In this document: piece by piece, positions 9,769 to 18,306 of the stretch
Layout: each line of letters begins with the position of its first letter
Position numbering within the stretch: position 1 is the stretch's first letter
Assembly (NCBI RefSeq): GCF_000613285.1
Contig: NZ_BAIN01000021.1
Coordinates: forward strand, 1 to 39,377
Origin: Acetobacter papayae JCM 25143
GTDB taxonomy: Bacteria; Pseudomonadota; Alphaproteobacteria; Acetobacterales; Acetobacteraceae
Length of the DNA stretch: 39,377 bases
Direction: 5' to 3'
Program-made: the position numbers and the translations under genes
Notes under the pieces: model-generated
What the model was told of the DNA's origin: nothing
What the model saw: only the letters and a program-made list of their open reading frames with translations
Database searches by the model: none

Positions 9769-10074
9769 ATGCCAGCTCGTGTTTATAAACAGTCCAAACC
9801 AGCCGGTCAGTCCGGTCTCGCAGGTACGCGCCGCTGGGTTCTCGAATACGGGCAGGGTGCCCCCAGACAGCAGGACAGCCTTATGGGCTGGACAGGCAGC
9901 ACGGATTCCCGCTCCCAGATCAAACTCGCGTTTGACACGCTTGATGAGGCCTTGGCCTACGCCAAGCGCGAACGGATTGACGTTGAGGTCGAAACGCCAG
10001 CCGAGCGTCTGCGGCGGCCCAAGGTTTATGCCGATAACTTCCGTTCTGACCGAATCCAGAACTGGACGCATTGA
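9769..10074 (+). CDS. NADH dehydrogenase (complex I) accessory subunit, NDUFS4-like
   Basis: Small protein of the 'ETC complex I subunit conserved region' family, the alphaproteobacterial counterpart of mitochondrial NDUFS4, which supports complex I assembly or stability. The protein of 101 residues has the family's RRWVLEY block, the Gly-Trp-Thr-Gly-Ser-Thr-Asp segment (GWTGSTDSRSQIKLAF), the DEALAYAKR helix and the end PKVYADNFRSDRIQNWTH. GGGGAG at 9755-9760 is a well-placed ribosome site. It stands alone between two tRNA genes, far from any nuo operon in this window. Confidence 0.9.
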   Translation: MPARVYKQSKPAGQSGLAGTRRWVLEYGQGAPRQQDSLMGWTGSTDSRSQIKLAFDTLDEALAYAKRERIDVEVETPAERLRRPKVYADNFRSDRIQNWTH

Positions 10075-10112
10075 TTTTAAGCGCCTTCGCCTTTATGCGT
10101 GAAAACAACAGG

Positions 10113-10189
10113 GCGCCCTTAGCTCAGTTGGATAGAGCAACAGCCTTCTAAGCTGTGGGTCGCTGGTTCGAATCCAGCAGGGCGCGCCA
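10113..10189 (+). tRNA. tRNA-Arg(TCT)
   Basis: A complete 77-base cloverleaf: acceptor GCGCCCT/AGGGCGC, D-arm GCTC/GAGC, anticodon stem ACAGC/GCTGT around CTTCTAA (anticodon TCT), T-stem GCTGG/CCAGC with TTCGAAT, and encoded GCCA. All stems pair fully, unlike the tRNA-Pro 370 bases upstream. Confidence 0.96.
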
Positions 10190-10443
10190 TATTTTCTTTT
10201 TAAAATTAATGGGTTGTGGCGTTCTGTCTCTCTGTGCAGAGTATGTGGGCGCGCCAAGCTAAGGCTTTGTCCACATTGTTGGGCAGCCTTCACTGGATGT
10301 TTTTGCTTGCCCCAGATAATCCAGCGGTTCGCGTTCCATACCGTCTCGTAAGATTCCTGACGCCATTCTGGTTGCAGCATGATGCCGCTATAGAGGTGTG
10401 CCTGTGTTATGATCTGGAATGCACGGGCGGCAGGGCGCGTGTC
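10190..10443. other. Intergenic stretch after tRNA-Arg, left border of the polysaccharide island
   Basis: No gene supported. Short open frames on both strands lack any recognisable protein sequence, and the longest minus-strand one runs through the tRNA gene. This stretch marks the step from housekeeping genes to the glycan island; I see no direct repeat of the tRNA 3' end that would mark an integration site. Confidence 0.5.
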
Positions 10444-10472
10444 TTGAGGCAGGCCGCCGGTGTGGCTATATT
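10444..10472 (+). promoter_or_regulatory. Candidate sigma-70 promoter of the polysaccharide island
   Basis: TTGAGG (10444-10449) and TATATT (10467-10472) are separated by exactly 17 bases, matching 4 of 6 and 5 of 6 of the consensus. They lie about 64 bases before the first glycosyltransferase gene, giving a plausible short leader. Confidence 0.45.
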
Positions 10473-10535
10473 TTCCGTGAGGCGAAACATATGACTGTGC
10501 TGTTACGGCGAATGGCCTGATTAAGATTGTGATTG

Positions 10536-11612
10536 ATGCGGATTCCAGACACTTCCAAAGTTCCACGTTTGTTGGTCGTGCAGCGGCAGTCCATGACGGA
10601 CGGTCACATGGAATCTCGCACTATAGGTGCCAGATTTGTGCCGTTGCTCACCTATATGCAAAGACACAATCTTCTGGTGTGGGAGCAGCTTTCCGAAACC
10701 GCTATTGATAGCGATTCGCTCAGGCGCTTTGATGCCGTGCTGTTTAACAAGCATGTCTCTAACCAGTCGCTCAGTATCATGAGGTTGGCAAACAAGCTGG
10801 GGCTGCACACGATCTACGATTTAGATGATTGGCTGCTGGATCTGCCGTCGTGGAGTGTGCTCGAAATGAACGCGGGCTTCGTTGACAACGTGTCATCGAT
10901 GATCCGCGAGGCGAGCGTTGCCACGGCCTCCAATCATATTCTGGAGGAGAAGATGCGGCAGCTGCGTCACTCCAGTGTTGTCATTGTCCCTAACGGTTTT
11001 GATCATCAGTCGTTTGATCTGTCGCCGGGGCATTGGCAGGAAAAGACACCGCCTAAAATAATTTTTTCCAATCTGGATGGTGTTAAGCTCATAAATTTCA
11101 GAGCTCAGTTTTTTTTAGGCTTGTCGCAGGTTGTTGAGAAAAACCCTCAGCTGAAAATTGATTTTTGGGGCGATGCTTTTCCCGAAATGCACGATCTTCC
11201 CAATCTTGTTCATCGCGGTAGTCTTGCGAATATTGAATATAAGAAGGCCATTCGGGATGAAGGGTATTTGTTTGGGATTGTTCCTCTAGGTGCGGAAGAA
11301 GATCCGGACACGTTTTTCTTCAACTCATGCAAGTCGGCCATCAAATATGTTGATTATGGGAGCCTAGGGATTCCGGCAATATATTCGGATTGTCCGACAT
11401 ATCGCGGCACCATTTCGCACCGCGTAACCGGTTATATTGCGCAGAATAATGCACAGGCATGGGCGCAGGCGTTTGATGAAATGCTGACCAGTTCCCAATT
11501 GCGCAATACGATACGCAAAAACGCCTTCGAAGATGTGCATAAGCGTTTTACGGTTGAGCATATTTCCAAAATGTTTCTGCGCGCGTTGCCGCAAAATATC
11601 TCGCAAGGTTAA
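10536..11612 (+). CDS. Glycosyltransferase, GT-B fold, first gene of the glycan island
   Basis: Probable sugar transferase for a surface polysaccharide, acting at the cytoplasmic face of the membrane. The N-terminal half has the IYDLDDWLLDLP motif seen in O-antigen-type transferases and VIVPNGFD at the domain boundary. The C-terminal half has the donor-site pattern CKSAIKYVDYGSLGIPAIYSD. The protein of 358 residues is intact. The ATG at 10536 is chosen; a TTG directly before it is the alternative and no strong ribosome site is visible. Base composition is low: 44 of 120 bases at 11041-11160 are G or C by hand count, against about 60% in housekeeping genes here. That suggests transfer. Donor and acceptor sugars are unknown. 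Confidence 0.85.
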   Translation: MRIPDTSKVPRLLVVQRQSMTDGHMESRTIGARFVPLLTYMQRHNLLVWEQLSETAIDSDSLRRFDAVLFNKHVSNQSLSIMRLANKLGLHTIYDLDDWLLDLPSWSVLEMNAGFVDNVSSMIREASVATASNHILEEKMRQLRHSSVVIVPNGFDHQSFDLSPGHWQEKTPPKIIFSNLDGVKLINFRAQFFLGLSQVVEKNPQLKIDFWGDAFPEMHDLPNLVHRGSLANIEYKKAIRDEGYLFGIVPLGAEEDPDTFFFNSCKSAIKYVDYGSLGIPAIYSDCPTYRGTISHRVTGYIAQNNAQAWAQAFDEMLTSSQLRNTIRKNAFEDVHKRFTVEHISKMFLRALPQNISQG

Positions 11613-11620
11613 AGCTGAGC

Positions 11621-12211
11621 ATGGACCTTCTTCTTATCCGCCATGGCCAGTCACATGGGAATGTCGCAGGCTTGTTGAATGCGACAGTGCACGATGAACT
11701 TACGCAGTATGGAATGGAGCAAGCGGGAAGCCTGCGTGGATTGATGCAGCAGCGCGGATTGGCCCCTGATATTGTGTATTCCAGTCCGTGGAAACGGGCT
11801 CTCCAGACCACCGAGATTATTTTTTCTGATCAGAAAAACTGGTCGATTGATGCGAGGCTGGGCGAAACGGATCCCGGAAAATTTGCGTCATGGCGTGCCG
11901 AGGATTTTAAAGTAAAATTCCCTCAATTCGGCGAAAAACTCTCGGATCGCTATAGTGAAGGTGAATCGCATCTGGAACTGGCTGCGCGTTCCATTGACTG
12001 GCTGGAGCAGGAGTTTCTAGCCCGCTTGGATGCCCCCGGTCTTCTGGCGGCTGTTTGCCATGCCGGTCCCATTGCTGTCATTAGCCAGTATTTATTGAAT
12101 ATACCCTTGTCGATGTTTCCGAATGTTCTGGTGCCAAACGCATCGCTGACATTATTTCGAAAAGATAAAAATTCGAGAAAAATCATTCTTGAATATGCTG
12201 GGTTGTCGTAA
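11621..12211 (+). CDS. Histidine phosphatase (phosphoglycerate-mutase-like superfamily)
   Basis: Phosphatase of the two-histidine superfamily. The catalytic LLIRHGQSHGN is at the N-terminus, with ELTQYGMEQAG and IVYSSPWKRALQTTEII following, and the second histidine is in AVCHAGPI. Length, 196 residues, is normal. It starts 8 bases after the glycosyltransferase and shares its low GC, so the two probably arrived and are transcribed together. The substrate is unknown; a sugar phosphate or other phosphorylated glycan intermediate is an inference from position only. Confidence 0.88.
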   Translation: MDLLLIRHGQSHGNVAGLLNATVHDELTQYGMEQAGSLRGLMQQRGLAPDIVYSSPWKRALQTTEIIFSDQKNWSIDARLGETDPGKFASWRAEDFKVKFPQFGEKLSDRYSEGESHLELAARSIDWLEQEFLARLDAPGLLAAVCHAGPIAVISQYLLNIPLSMFPNVLVPNASLTLFRKDKNSRKIILEYAGLS

Positions 12212-12546
12212 AAAATCTGATCAAAATTGACAGTATTCATTGGGTTTTGATGGCAGGTGTGCTTGCAAGATAGATAGTGCCTGATGGCGGTCGGTTGTGT
12301 TGCAATGTGTAAAGCTTGAAGACCGAGGGATATGCTTGATTTTGAGCCTGTTGCATCTTGGATTGTCGGACGATCTGGTGCATGGCATAGTTGCTACCTA
12401 ACGGGGCTCTTGTTTTTGATTTGAGCCTAAAAGGTGTCAGGAAAACACGGTCTTCTTGCGTGGGCGAGGGATACTGGTTAATCGCTTGTTTGCCGTCAGT
12501 CGATGTTTGTCAGCCAGCAACTGCATTTGGGAATGCTATCAGATAC
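12212..12546. other. Intergenic stretch upstream of rfbA
   Basis: About 335 bases without a supported gene. The rfbA frame stays open back to 12391, but that extension has no family similarity. A TTGACA at 12227-12232 lacks a good -10 at the right distance. No clear hairpin found. Confidence 0.5.
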
Positions 12547-13446
12547 ATGCTCAAGTCTAAATACAAAGGCATAATATTGGCAGGTGGACGCGGGACGCGC
12601 CTTTACCCTGCGACCCTTTCCATTAGCAAGCAGTTGCTCCCGGTTTATGACAAGCCGATGGTCTATTACCCGCTGAGCACGCTGATGCTGGCAGGTATTA
12701 CCGAAGTGCTGATCATTTCGACGCCAAGTGCCTTGCCGCTTTATCAGGAGCTGCTCCGCACTGGTGAAGACCTTGGCATGCGGTTTGAATACGCCATTCA
12801 GGCTGAGGCGCGTGGGCTGGCGGAAGCCTTCATTATTGGTGAGCGCTTCATCGGCTCATCCAATGCCGCTCTGGCGCTGGGTGATAATATTTTTTACGGG
12901 ACGGGTGTTGGCGATAGCGTGCGCCGTGCGGGTGAGCGCAGGGAAGGGGCAACGGTTTTTGCCTGCACAGTTAGCGACCCAGAGCGTTATGGTATTGTCG
13001 AGTTCGACGCCGATGACGTTAACCCCGTATCGATTGTGGAAAAGCCCAAGCACCCCAAAAGCAATTATGCCGTAACCGGGCTGTATTTCTACGACAACGA
13101 TGTCATTGAGATTTCCAAGGGTATCAAGCCTTCAGCGCGCGGTGAGCTTGAAATTACGACTGTGAACGAGGTTTACCTACAGGCAGGTAAGCTCAATGTT
13201 GAACGGCTTGGCCGCGGCAATGCGTGGTTTGACACCGGAACCCATGACAGCCTGCTGGAATCCAGCCAGTTCGTGCAGACTATTGAAAAACGGCAGGGCC
13301 AGAAGATCGCGTGTATTGAAGAGATCGCTTGGCGCATGGGCTTTATTGACGATGAGCAGCTAGAGCAACTGGCGCACCCGTTGGTTGCAAGCGGTTATGG
13401 TAAATATCTGCTTGGCCTGCTGCATAATCGGCAGAGTGGTCACTAA
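12547..13446 (+). CDS. rfbA: Glucose-1-phosphate thymidylyltransferase
   Basis: First enzyme of dTDP-L-rhamnose synthesis, making dTDP-glucose from dTTP and glucose 1-phosphate. The nucleotidyltransferase signature [16 protein letters not shown] with [11 protein letters not shown] is at the N-terminus. [42 protein letters not shown] and [14 protein letters not shown] follow RmlA family blocks. ATG 12547 gives 299 residues, the normal length. The three other pathway genes (rfbC, rfbB, rfbD) lie about 8 kb downstream on the same strand. Confidence 0.95.
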   Translation: MLKSKYKGIILAGGRGTRLYPATLSISKQLLPVYDKPMVYYPLSTLMLAGITEVLIISTPSALPLYQELLRTGEDLGMRFEYAIQAEARGLAEAFIIGERFIGSSNAALALGDNIFYGTGVGDSVRRAGERREGATVFACTVSDPERYGIVEFDADDVNPVSIVEKPKHPKSNYAVTGLYFYDNDVIEISKGIKPSARGELEITTVNEVYLQAGKLNVERLGRGNAWFDTGTHDSLLESSQFVQTIEKRQGQKIACIEEIAWRMGFIDDEQLEQLAHPLVASGYGKYLLGLLHNRQSGH

Positions 13447-13486
13447 CTCCGTCTGTTGAGGCCTCTGCCGCTTTCATGATCGCGCT

Positions 13487-13503
13487 GGCCCGGTGAACGG
13501 GCC
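13487..13503 (+). terminator. GC-rich stem-loop after rfbA
   Basis: GGCCCG (13487-13492) and CGGGCC (13498-13503) form a perfect six-pair stem with a GTGAA loop, 40 bases after the rfbA stop. There is no T run, so it could be a weak or factor-dependent terminator or only a structural element. Confidence 0.3.
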
Positions 13504-13551
13504 CGTGCTAGCCTCTGGTGTGGACGCGGCAGTAAAATCATAGGTGTTCGC

Positions 13552-14520
13552 TTGCGACTTCTCCTCACGACCTATCATCAGGCGTTTCTGACCCATGGCG
13601 GCGGCGAGACCGAGCTGCGGCAGTTGGCCGAACTTATCAACGATCTTGGGGTCAGGGCCGATATCTATGGTCCATCGTCAAAGCGGCTGAGCTTTTACGA
13701 TGCGGTGATCCATTTTTCCGCTCATGGCGGGGGGGAGCAGTTGCTGGCCGAGGTCAAGGCTGCGGGAACTCCTGTCATTCTGCTGCCCAATTTCAATTTT
13801 TTTGATCTTCAGCACACCGCGCGTGGGGTTGTGCAGCGGCACCTCGATCTGGCGGATCTGGTTATCCTGCGCACCGAGCAGGAGCGGGCACTGTGCGTTG
13901 AGCATTTTGCCATTGCGCCTGAACGTACTGCCGTGGTGCCTGCGGGCATTTCGGCTGCTTTCGGCAGGCCTGTGGAAGAAAACCTGTTCAAATCAGCCTA
14001 TGGGCTTGAGCAGTTTATCCTGTGGGTTGGGCAGATTGAGGAGGGTAAACAGCAGTTGCGGGCTATTGAGGCCCTGCAGGATGGTGATATCCCTCTGGTG
14101 TTTATCGGCGGCCATCGTGACAAGGCTTATTATGATCGCTGCCGAGCCGCTGCCGGGGAAAATGTGCGCTTTCTGCCCTATGTGCAGCCCAATTCCGAGA
14201 TACTGCGCTCAGCCGTGCAGAGTTGCGATGCCTATATCGAACTGGGGCTCGACTATCCGGGCTTTTCGTCACTGGAGGTGGCTCTGGCGGGGCGGCCTAT
14301 GGTGTTGAACGATCATCCATGGTCGCGTGAAGTGCTGGGTAATGCTCCGGTTTATGTCGAAAACGACACACCGCAGGCAATCCGTGCTGCCATGAAGCAG
14401 GCACTCGCCGGAAAGGGCGCTGGGGAACTGGTCGAGCGCATGAAGGCGCTGCATGTCCAACCCAAACCAACGCAACAGTTGCTCGAACTTGTTGAAGAGC
14501 TGTGTAAGGGCCGCAAGTAG
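13552..14520 (+). CDS. Glycosyltransferase, GT-B fold
   Basis: Probable polysaccharide sugar transferase. The N-terminal THGGGETELRQLAELI is the typical acceptor-side start. VVPAGIS and FILWVGQIEEGKQQLRAIEAL mark the GT4-like second domain, and YPGFSSLEVALAGRPMVLND carries the donor-binding E-x7-E-like region. The protein has 322 residues, a compact GT-B. The best start is TTG 13552 with AGGTG just upstream; GTG 13545 is in the same frame's neighbourhood but reads a different frame. The gene converges with the epimerase on the minus strand, six bases apart. Specificity is unknown. Confidence 0.85.
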   Translation: MRLLLTTYHQAFLTHGGGETELRQLAELINDLGVRADIYGPSSKRLSFYDAVIHFSAHGGGEQLLAEVKAAGTPVILLPNFNFFDLQHTARGVVQRHLDLADLVILRTEQERALCVEHFAIAPERTAVVPAGISAAFGRPVEENLFKSAYGLEQFILWVGQIEEGKQQLRAIEALQDGDIPLVFIGGHRDKAYYDRCRAAAGENVRFLPYVQPNSEILRSAVQSCDAYIELGLDYPGFSSLEVALAGRPMVLNDHPWSREVLGNAPVYVENDTPQAIRAAMKQALAGKGAGELVERMKALHVQPKPTQQLLELVEELCKGRK

Positions 14521-14526
14521 TCTGCC

Positions 14527-15489
14527 TTAACCCAGCGAGGAGAAGGCGCGCTCAGGCCGTTCACGCAGGTCGCTGATCATTCGCCACACGCCTTCGTCCA
14601 GACTTAAGGCTGGGCTCCAGTCGAGATCGGTTTTGGCAGCGGTAATATCTAGCACGCTTACTGGCACATCAAAGGGGCGACCGGGTTTGCGGTCAATGGT
14701 CAGAGCGTGGCCGACATGGCGCTCAACAGAGGTAATGATCTCGTTGACACTGGCCCCTCTGCCGCTCCCGATATTGTAGATCATGCGGGTGCGGAGGTCT
14801 TGTGCCGGGGCTTCTGCCAAGCAGATCAGCCCTGCGGTTACATCGTTAATATGGATGAAATCACGCACAACCAGACCATCGCCCCAGATTTCGATAGGGG
14901 TGCCGGATAAAGCGTGATGAACCACCGTGGTTGCCAGCCCCTGAGGGCGTGCCGGATGCTGGCCTGCGCCGAACGGGTTGGCAACCCGCGCAATGCGCGT
15001 ATCGATACCATAAAGGTCACGGTAGAAATTAAGATAGGTTTCGGCGCTGACTTTGGAGGCCCCATAGGCGGTGATCGGGGCTAGGGGGTGAGTTTCAGGC
15101 ACTGGAATGGTCTGCAGTTTGCCGTAAACTGTTCCGCCAGATGAACTGAAAACCATCCGTCCACCGCCGCTGCGGCGCATGGCTTCCAACAGGCCGATGG
15201 TGGTGCCCAGATTGGCATGCAGGTCGGCCTGCGGGTCAAGATTGGCTGTTTGCGGGATGGTCGTCCAAGCATAATGGTGGACGATATCCGCGCCAGCCAC
15301 GATGGCATCAAAATCAGCAGCGGTGGCTGTAAGCAGATCCAGCGTGAGGCATTCAGGTTGCTCAAGGCCCGGATCTTCACTTTGATAGTGAGAAAGATCG
15401 ACAACACGCACGGTATTGCCATTTGCCAGCAACTGCCGGGCGACATGCCGTCCGAGAAAACCGCTGCCGCCCAGAACAACGTGCCGCAT
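14527..15489 (-). CDS. NAD-dependent epimerase/dehydratase (extended SDR), UDP-glucose 4-epimerase-like
   Basis: Sugar-nucleotide-modifying enzyme of the extended short-chain dehydrogenase family. GGSGFLGRHVA binds NAD, VFSSSGGTVYG holds the catalytic Ser/Thr, and YGASK has the Tyr-x3-Lys pair. RVANPFGAGQHP, VVRDFIHINDV and YNIGSGRG are the usual substrate-side blocks. Length, 320 residues, is normal. Its ATG shares one base with the stop of the upstream transferase (TAATG on the minus strand), so the two are translationally coupled. Exact reaction (4-epimerase or 4,6-dehydratase) cannot be settled by eye. Confidence 0.88.
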   Translation of the reverse strand: MRHVVLGGSGFLGRHVARQLLANGNTVRVVDLSHYQSEDPGLEQPECLTLDLLTATAADFDAIVAGADIVHHYAWTTIPQTANLDPQADLHANLGTTIGLLEAMRRSGGGRMVFSSSGGTVYGKLQTIPVPETHPLAPITAYGASKVSAETYLNFYRDLYGIDTRIARVANPFGAGQHPARPQGLATTVVHHALSGTPIEIWGDGLVVRDFIHINDVTAGLICLAEAPAQDLRTRMIYNIGSGRGASVNEIITSVERHVGHALTIDRKPGRPFDVPVSVLDITAAKTDLDWSPALSLDEGVWRMISDLRERPERAFSSLG

Positions 15490-17711
15490 TAGCGTGAACT
15501 CTCCGCGACATAGGTTGTGGCATAGGTATAACCTGCTTTTCTGACAGCAAAAGTCAGCAGGCGCTCGAGTGTGTGGAGAATGGTGCCGTCAATGGGCAGG
15601 GGTTCGGGGGGGAAGTCATCCCAACCAAGCCCCAGATCAAACATGGGCTGGAGTGCTTCCGGGCGTGCCCAGAACATTGTCCCGATGGGGAAATCGAAGT
15701 GCACCGGCAGCGGGGCTTCAAGGCCCATGCGTGGTGCAAGAACTTCAGCGATTGCCCGGTTCTGATCCCAGCCATTAAGATGTGGGTCTTCGGGGAAGAC
15801 CATCCCCAAGGTTGGGTTTTCAGCAAATGCGCTTACGGCCAGATCCATCATCGGGTATTTGTCTCCGATGAGATGCTGCCAGGCAAATTCGCGCCAGCGT
15901 TCGCCTATGGCCTGATCGACATGGCGGCTACGTTTGCCGTGGACATGACCCACGATATCGTATTGTCCAGCAAGCCGCTGAGGCATGTCTACAAGGAAGG
16001 GGCCAATATCTCGCCCTTTGTTCGGGACGCTCCAGACCTCGGCATTGGTAATGCCTGCGGCAGCAAGGGCGCTGCGAATTTCTTCTTCCTGAGCTGGGCC
16101 TGAAGTGGTGAGGAAGAGATCGGCTTTTCCGGCATTGGCGGCGAGATGGTGCAGAAAATCCGGCACCAGATCAGCATAGTAAAAATGCCCATGGATAGCG
16201 ACACGGGCATTCGTCGGTTTGGTGATGACACCGGGAAACACGACGGGATGGAGCCATGGACCTTCTGGGCGGCCTGCATTCAGAAAATGCGCCAGAGGGT
16301 CTTCGCCTGTTGTTTCGACCTCCGGTGTGTTGAGTGCGTAAATCAGGGGGTTGAAGCCAGGGAAAGGCCTGCGAATGAAAAGCCCCGCATCAGGCTGCGT
16401 GAGCGGGCGCGCCAGACGAGCATTATTCAGGTATTCGACAATGCCGCCTTCAGGGGTTTTGTCCGCGGCCAGTCGCCCGAAATACAGACGGGGCTCGAAC
16501 ACCTCAGCCTGTGTGATTACAGCAAGGTCGGTAGGGATTTGCTCCCGTTCCTGAATGGCCTGCCGCCCTAATGCATCAATGCTTGCGACATAGCTGTCCA
16601 TATCGAACAACGTGGTGGCGTGGCTACGGATGACGCTGGAAAACTGTTCAAGTTTTGCCCGGTCATCAATCAGTTCAGCAATCAGGCGGGCTGCGGCCGT
16701 GCTGTCCATGTAAGGCACAACGAGGTCGCGGGTGGCAGGGTCGGCTGCCAGAATTTCGCCCATGCCGTTGGTGTCGTCGAAGCTGATGATGGGCAGGCCC
16801 TTGAGGGCCGCGTCGATGGCAACATTGGGGAGCGGGTCCAGGCGCGAGCTTAGGAAAAAGACATCCGCACAATCATAGGCGGGATCAAGGTCGCTGACCT
16901 CTCCCAAAAATACGAAATTGTCTGCAAGGCCGGATTTTGCGACCTGCTCCTCTACGGCGAGATGGTAACGCCAGTCTACGGGAATGCTGTCGCCCACCCA
17001 GATAAACCGAAAATCGTCCCGTCCCAGATCGCGCTTGAGTGTTGCCGCGGCCGCGATAAAGGCATCCACCCCTTTGCGATAGGTGATCGTGCCCATGCCA
17101 ACGACTGTGAACCTGTCATCCTTGGGGGGGGCTTTCGCCGGTGCGGAGGCTTCTGCTGTGGAGGAAGGGGGGACGATCGAAGGCCCCTGACGCAGGATGG
17201 TATGATCCCGACCGCGAAGGTAGCTGTATTTGCTACGACACTCGGCAAAAACGATTTCTGCGGGAAAGACCAGCCGCGAGGTTTTGATGAAGAGTGGGTT
17301 GAGCGTGCCAAGGGGTGTGAAGGTCGAGGTAAATTCATGCACGAGGGCAATGACAGGAAGATTCGCTTCCTCCAGTGCTACGGCAAGGTGGCGGGTGGCA
17401 GCACTATTGGCGATGGCATAAAGCGGCCGATAGGTGTCTATAAGCGTTTGGGCGATAGAACGGGTTTCCGGCGCTCCATCCCCCAGAGGTGTGGAGAGTG
17501 TGATCGTGGCTGCGGCGTTTTCGCGGATAGCCTCTTCGATCGGACCGCCTTCGAGCAGAACTGTAATGACATTATACTGGCGGGACATTTTTCTTAAAAT
17601 GTTCCAGCCAAGGATCGGAGCGCCGGTGCGTGAAGCATCGTGCAGCAGCAGCAGGATGTTCTCCTTGCCTGCTTGCAGGGTGTCGGTCGGGCAATCCAGA
17701 ACAATTTTCAC
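15489..17711 (-). CDS. Two-domain glycosyltransferase: GT4 plus RgpF-like rhamnan synthesis domain
   Basis: Large transferase of 740 residues. The first half is GT4-like: LLLLHDASRTGAPILGWNIL, VVGMGTITYRKGVDAFI, and SRLDPLPNVAIDAALKGLPI. Near residues 450-495 one copy of a short repeat appears (FNPLIYALNTPEV ... DPLAHFLNAGRPEG). The C-terminal quarter matches rhamnan synthesis protein F: VAIHGHFYYADLVPDFLHHL, NKGRDIGPFLVDMP, GHVHGKRSRH, FPIGTMFWARPEAL. RgpF-type domains are known from rhamnose-polymer synthesis, and this island makes dTDP-rhamnose. Starts at GTG 17711, overlapping the stop of the small upstream frame (GTGA); that junction may instead be one more lost base. Confidence 0.88.
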   Translation of the reverse strand: MKIVLDCPTDTLQAGKENILLLLHDASRTGAPILGWNILRKMSRQYNVITVLLEGGPIEEAIRENAAATITLSTPLGDGAPETRSIAQTLIDTYRPLYAIANSAATRHLAVALEEANLPVIALVHEFTSTFTPLGTLNPLFIKTSRLVFPAEIVFAECRSKYSYLRGRDHTILRQGPSIVPPSSTAEASAPAKAPPKDDRFTVVGMGTITYRKGVDAFIAAAATLKRDLGRDDFRFIWVGDSIPVDWRYHLAVEEQVAKSGLADNFVFLGEVSDLDPAYDCADVFFLSSRLDPLPNVAIDAALKGLPIISFDDTNGMGEILAADPATRDLVVPYMDSTAAARLIAELIDDRAKLEQFSSVIRSHATTLFDMDSYVASIDALGRQAIQEREQIPTDLAVITQAEVFEPRLYFGRLAADKTPEGGIVEYLNNARLARPLTQPDAGLFIRRPFPGFNPLIYALNTPEVETTGEDPLAHFLNAGRPEGPWLHPVVFPGVITKPTNARVAIHGHFYYADLVPDFLHHLAANAGKADLFLTTSGPAQEEEIRSALAAAGITNAEVWSVPNKGRDIGPFLVDMPQRLAGQYDIVGHVHGKRSRHVDQAIGERWREFAWQHLIGDKYPMMDLAVSAFAENPTLGMVFPEDPHLNGWDQNRAIAEVLAPRMGLEAPLPVHFDFPIGTMFWARPEALQPMFDLGLGWDDFPPEPLPIDGTILHTLERLLTFAVRKAGYTYATTYVAESSR

Positions 17712-18001
17712 TGGAGCGCTACGCGCCCTTCCGCATGACCATAAAGCGCAAAATGCTGCAGGAGCCCTATCGAGGATGTCGCCACATCAGGATAGCGGCT
17801 TGCATAATACTGGGGGTTGAACAGTCTGGAAGGTGCGATCCCCTGCGCTTCACCGACCTGCAGGTAATGTTCCAGCGGTGACAGACCAAGCTTTTTTGCA
17901 TCAGCGGTCAGGGCATAATAATTTTCATCAAAAAACGGGGCAATCTGCGCTTCGTTTTTCAATATTGCCTTTATGGCTGCCGGGGATTTCTTGTTGTGCA
18001 A
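17708..18001 (-). CDS. Small protein of two 'FDP-YY / PL-HYL' repeats, possible N-terminus of the next transferase
   Basis: Frame of up to 97 residues made of two copies of a short motif: FFDENYYALTADAKKLGLSP with LEHYLQVGEAQG, then LFNPQYYASRYPDVA with LLQHFALYGHAEGR. This repeat is familiar as a leader or linker in large bacterial glycosyltransferases, and a third copy lies inside the 740-residue transferase that follows. Starts are TTG 18001 or, with AAGG upstream, TTG 17962. The stop overlaps the next gene's GTG. Either a small coupled gene, or the true N-terminus of the transferase separated by one lost base near 17708-17711. I favour the second given the other breaks, but the overlap is also what coupled genes look like. 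Confidence 0.6.
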   Translation of the reverse strand: MHNKKSPAAIKAILKNEAQIAPFFDENYYALTADAKKLGLSPLEHYLQVGEAQGIAPSRLFNPQYYASRYPDVATSSIGLLQHFALYGHAEGRVALQ

Positions 18002-18170
18002 GGGGAAAAATTACCAATTAAGATTTGCTGAACTGGCGTGGTGGATACCGTTGAAGCCACTGAATGAAAAGCTCAATGGTGTTTTGCTCGGGTGTCCTCA
18101 GTTCTTCGGTTTCCGGCTTACAGTATACGGTCTGTGTTTAAAGGCCAAGAGAGGGTTTTTCTACAAAAGG

Positions 18171-18204
18171 TATAATTTCCGGGGCTCGACGTTGAAACGA
18201 GCCC
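18171..18204 (+). promoter_or_regulatory. TATAAT box followed by a stem-loop upstream of the repeat-bearing transferase
   Basis: A perfect TATAAT at 18171-18176 lacks a good -35. Just after it, GGGCTCG (18182-18188) and CGAGCCC (18198-18204) form a perfect seven-pair stem with a nine-base loop. If the TATAAT is used, the hairpin would sit at the very 5' end of the transcript. The rest of the roughly 305-base gap between the divergent genes (18002-18306) shows no gene. Confidence 0.3.
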
Positions 18205-18306
18205 ATGTTAGCACGATTTTCCAGTTGTGCTTGAGTGTTTATTTGCTGTCACACTGCGTCATTGATCAAAATGGCCTGTGGCGGATGTCAGGGGAATGTG
18301 ACGATA

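Noticed and set aside
9316-10071. Long minus-strand frame (251 codons) over gpt, tRNA-Pro and the complex I subunit gene
   Set aside because: It runs antisense through two recognised genes and a tRNA; no family features.
10093-10566. Minus-strand frame of 157 codons
   Set aside because: It runs through the tRNA-Arg gene and into the transferase start, with no recognisable protein.
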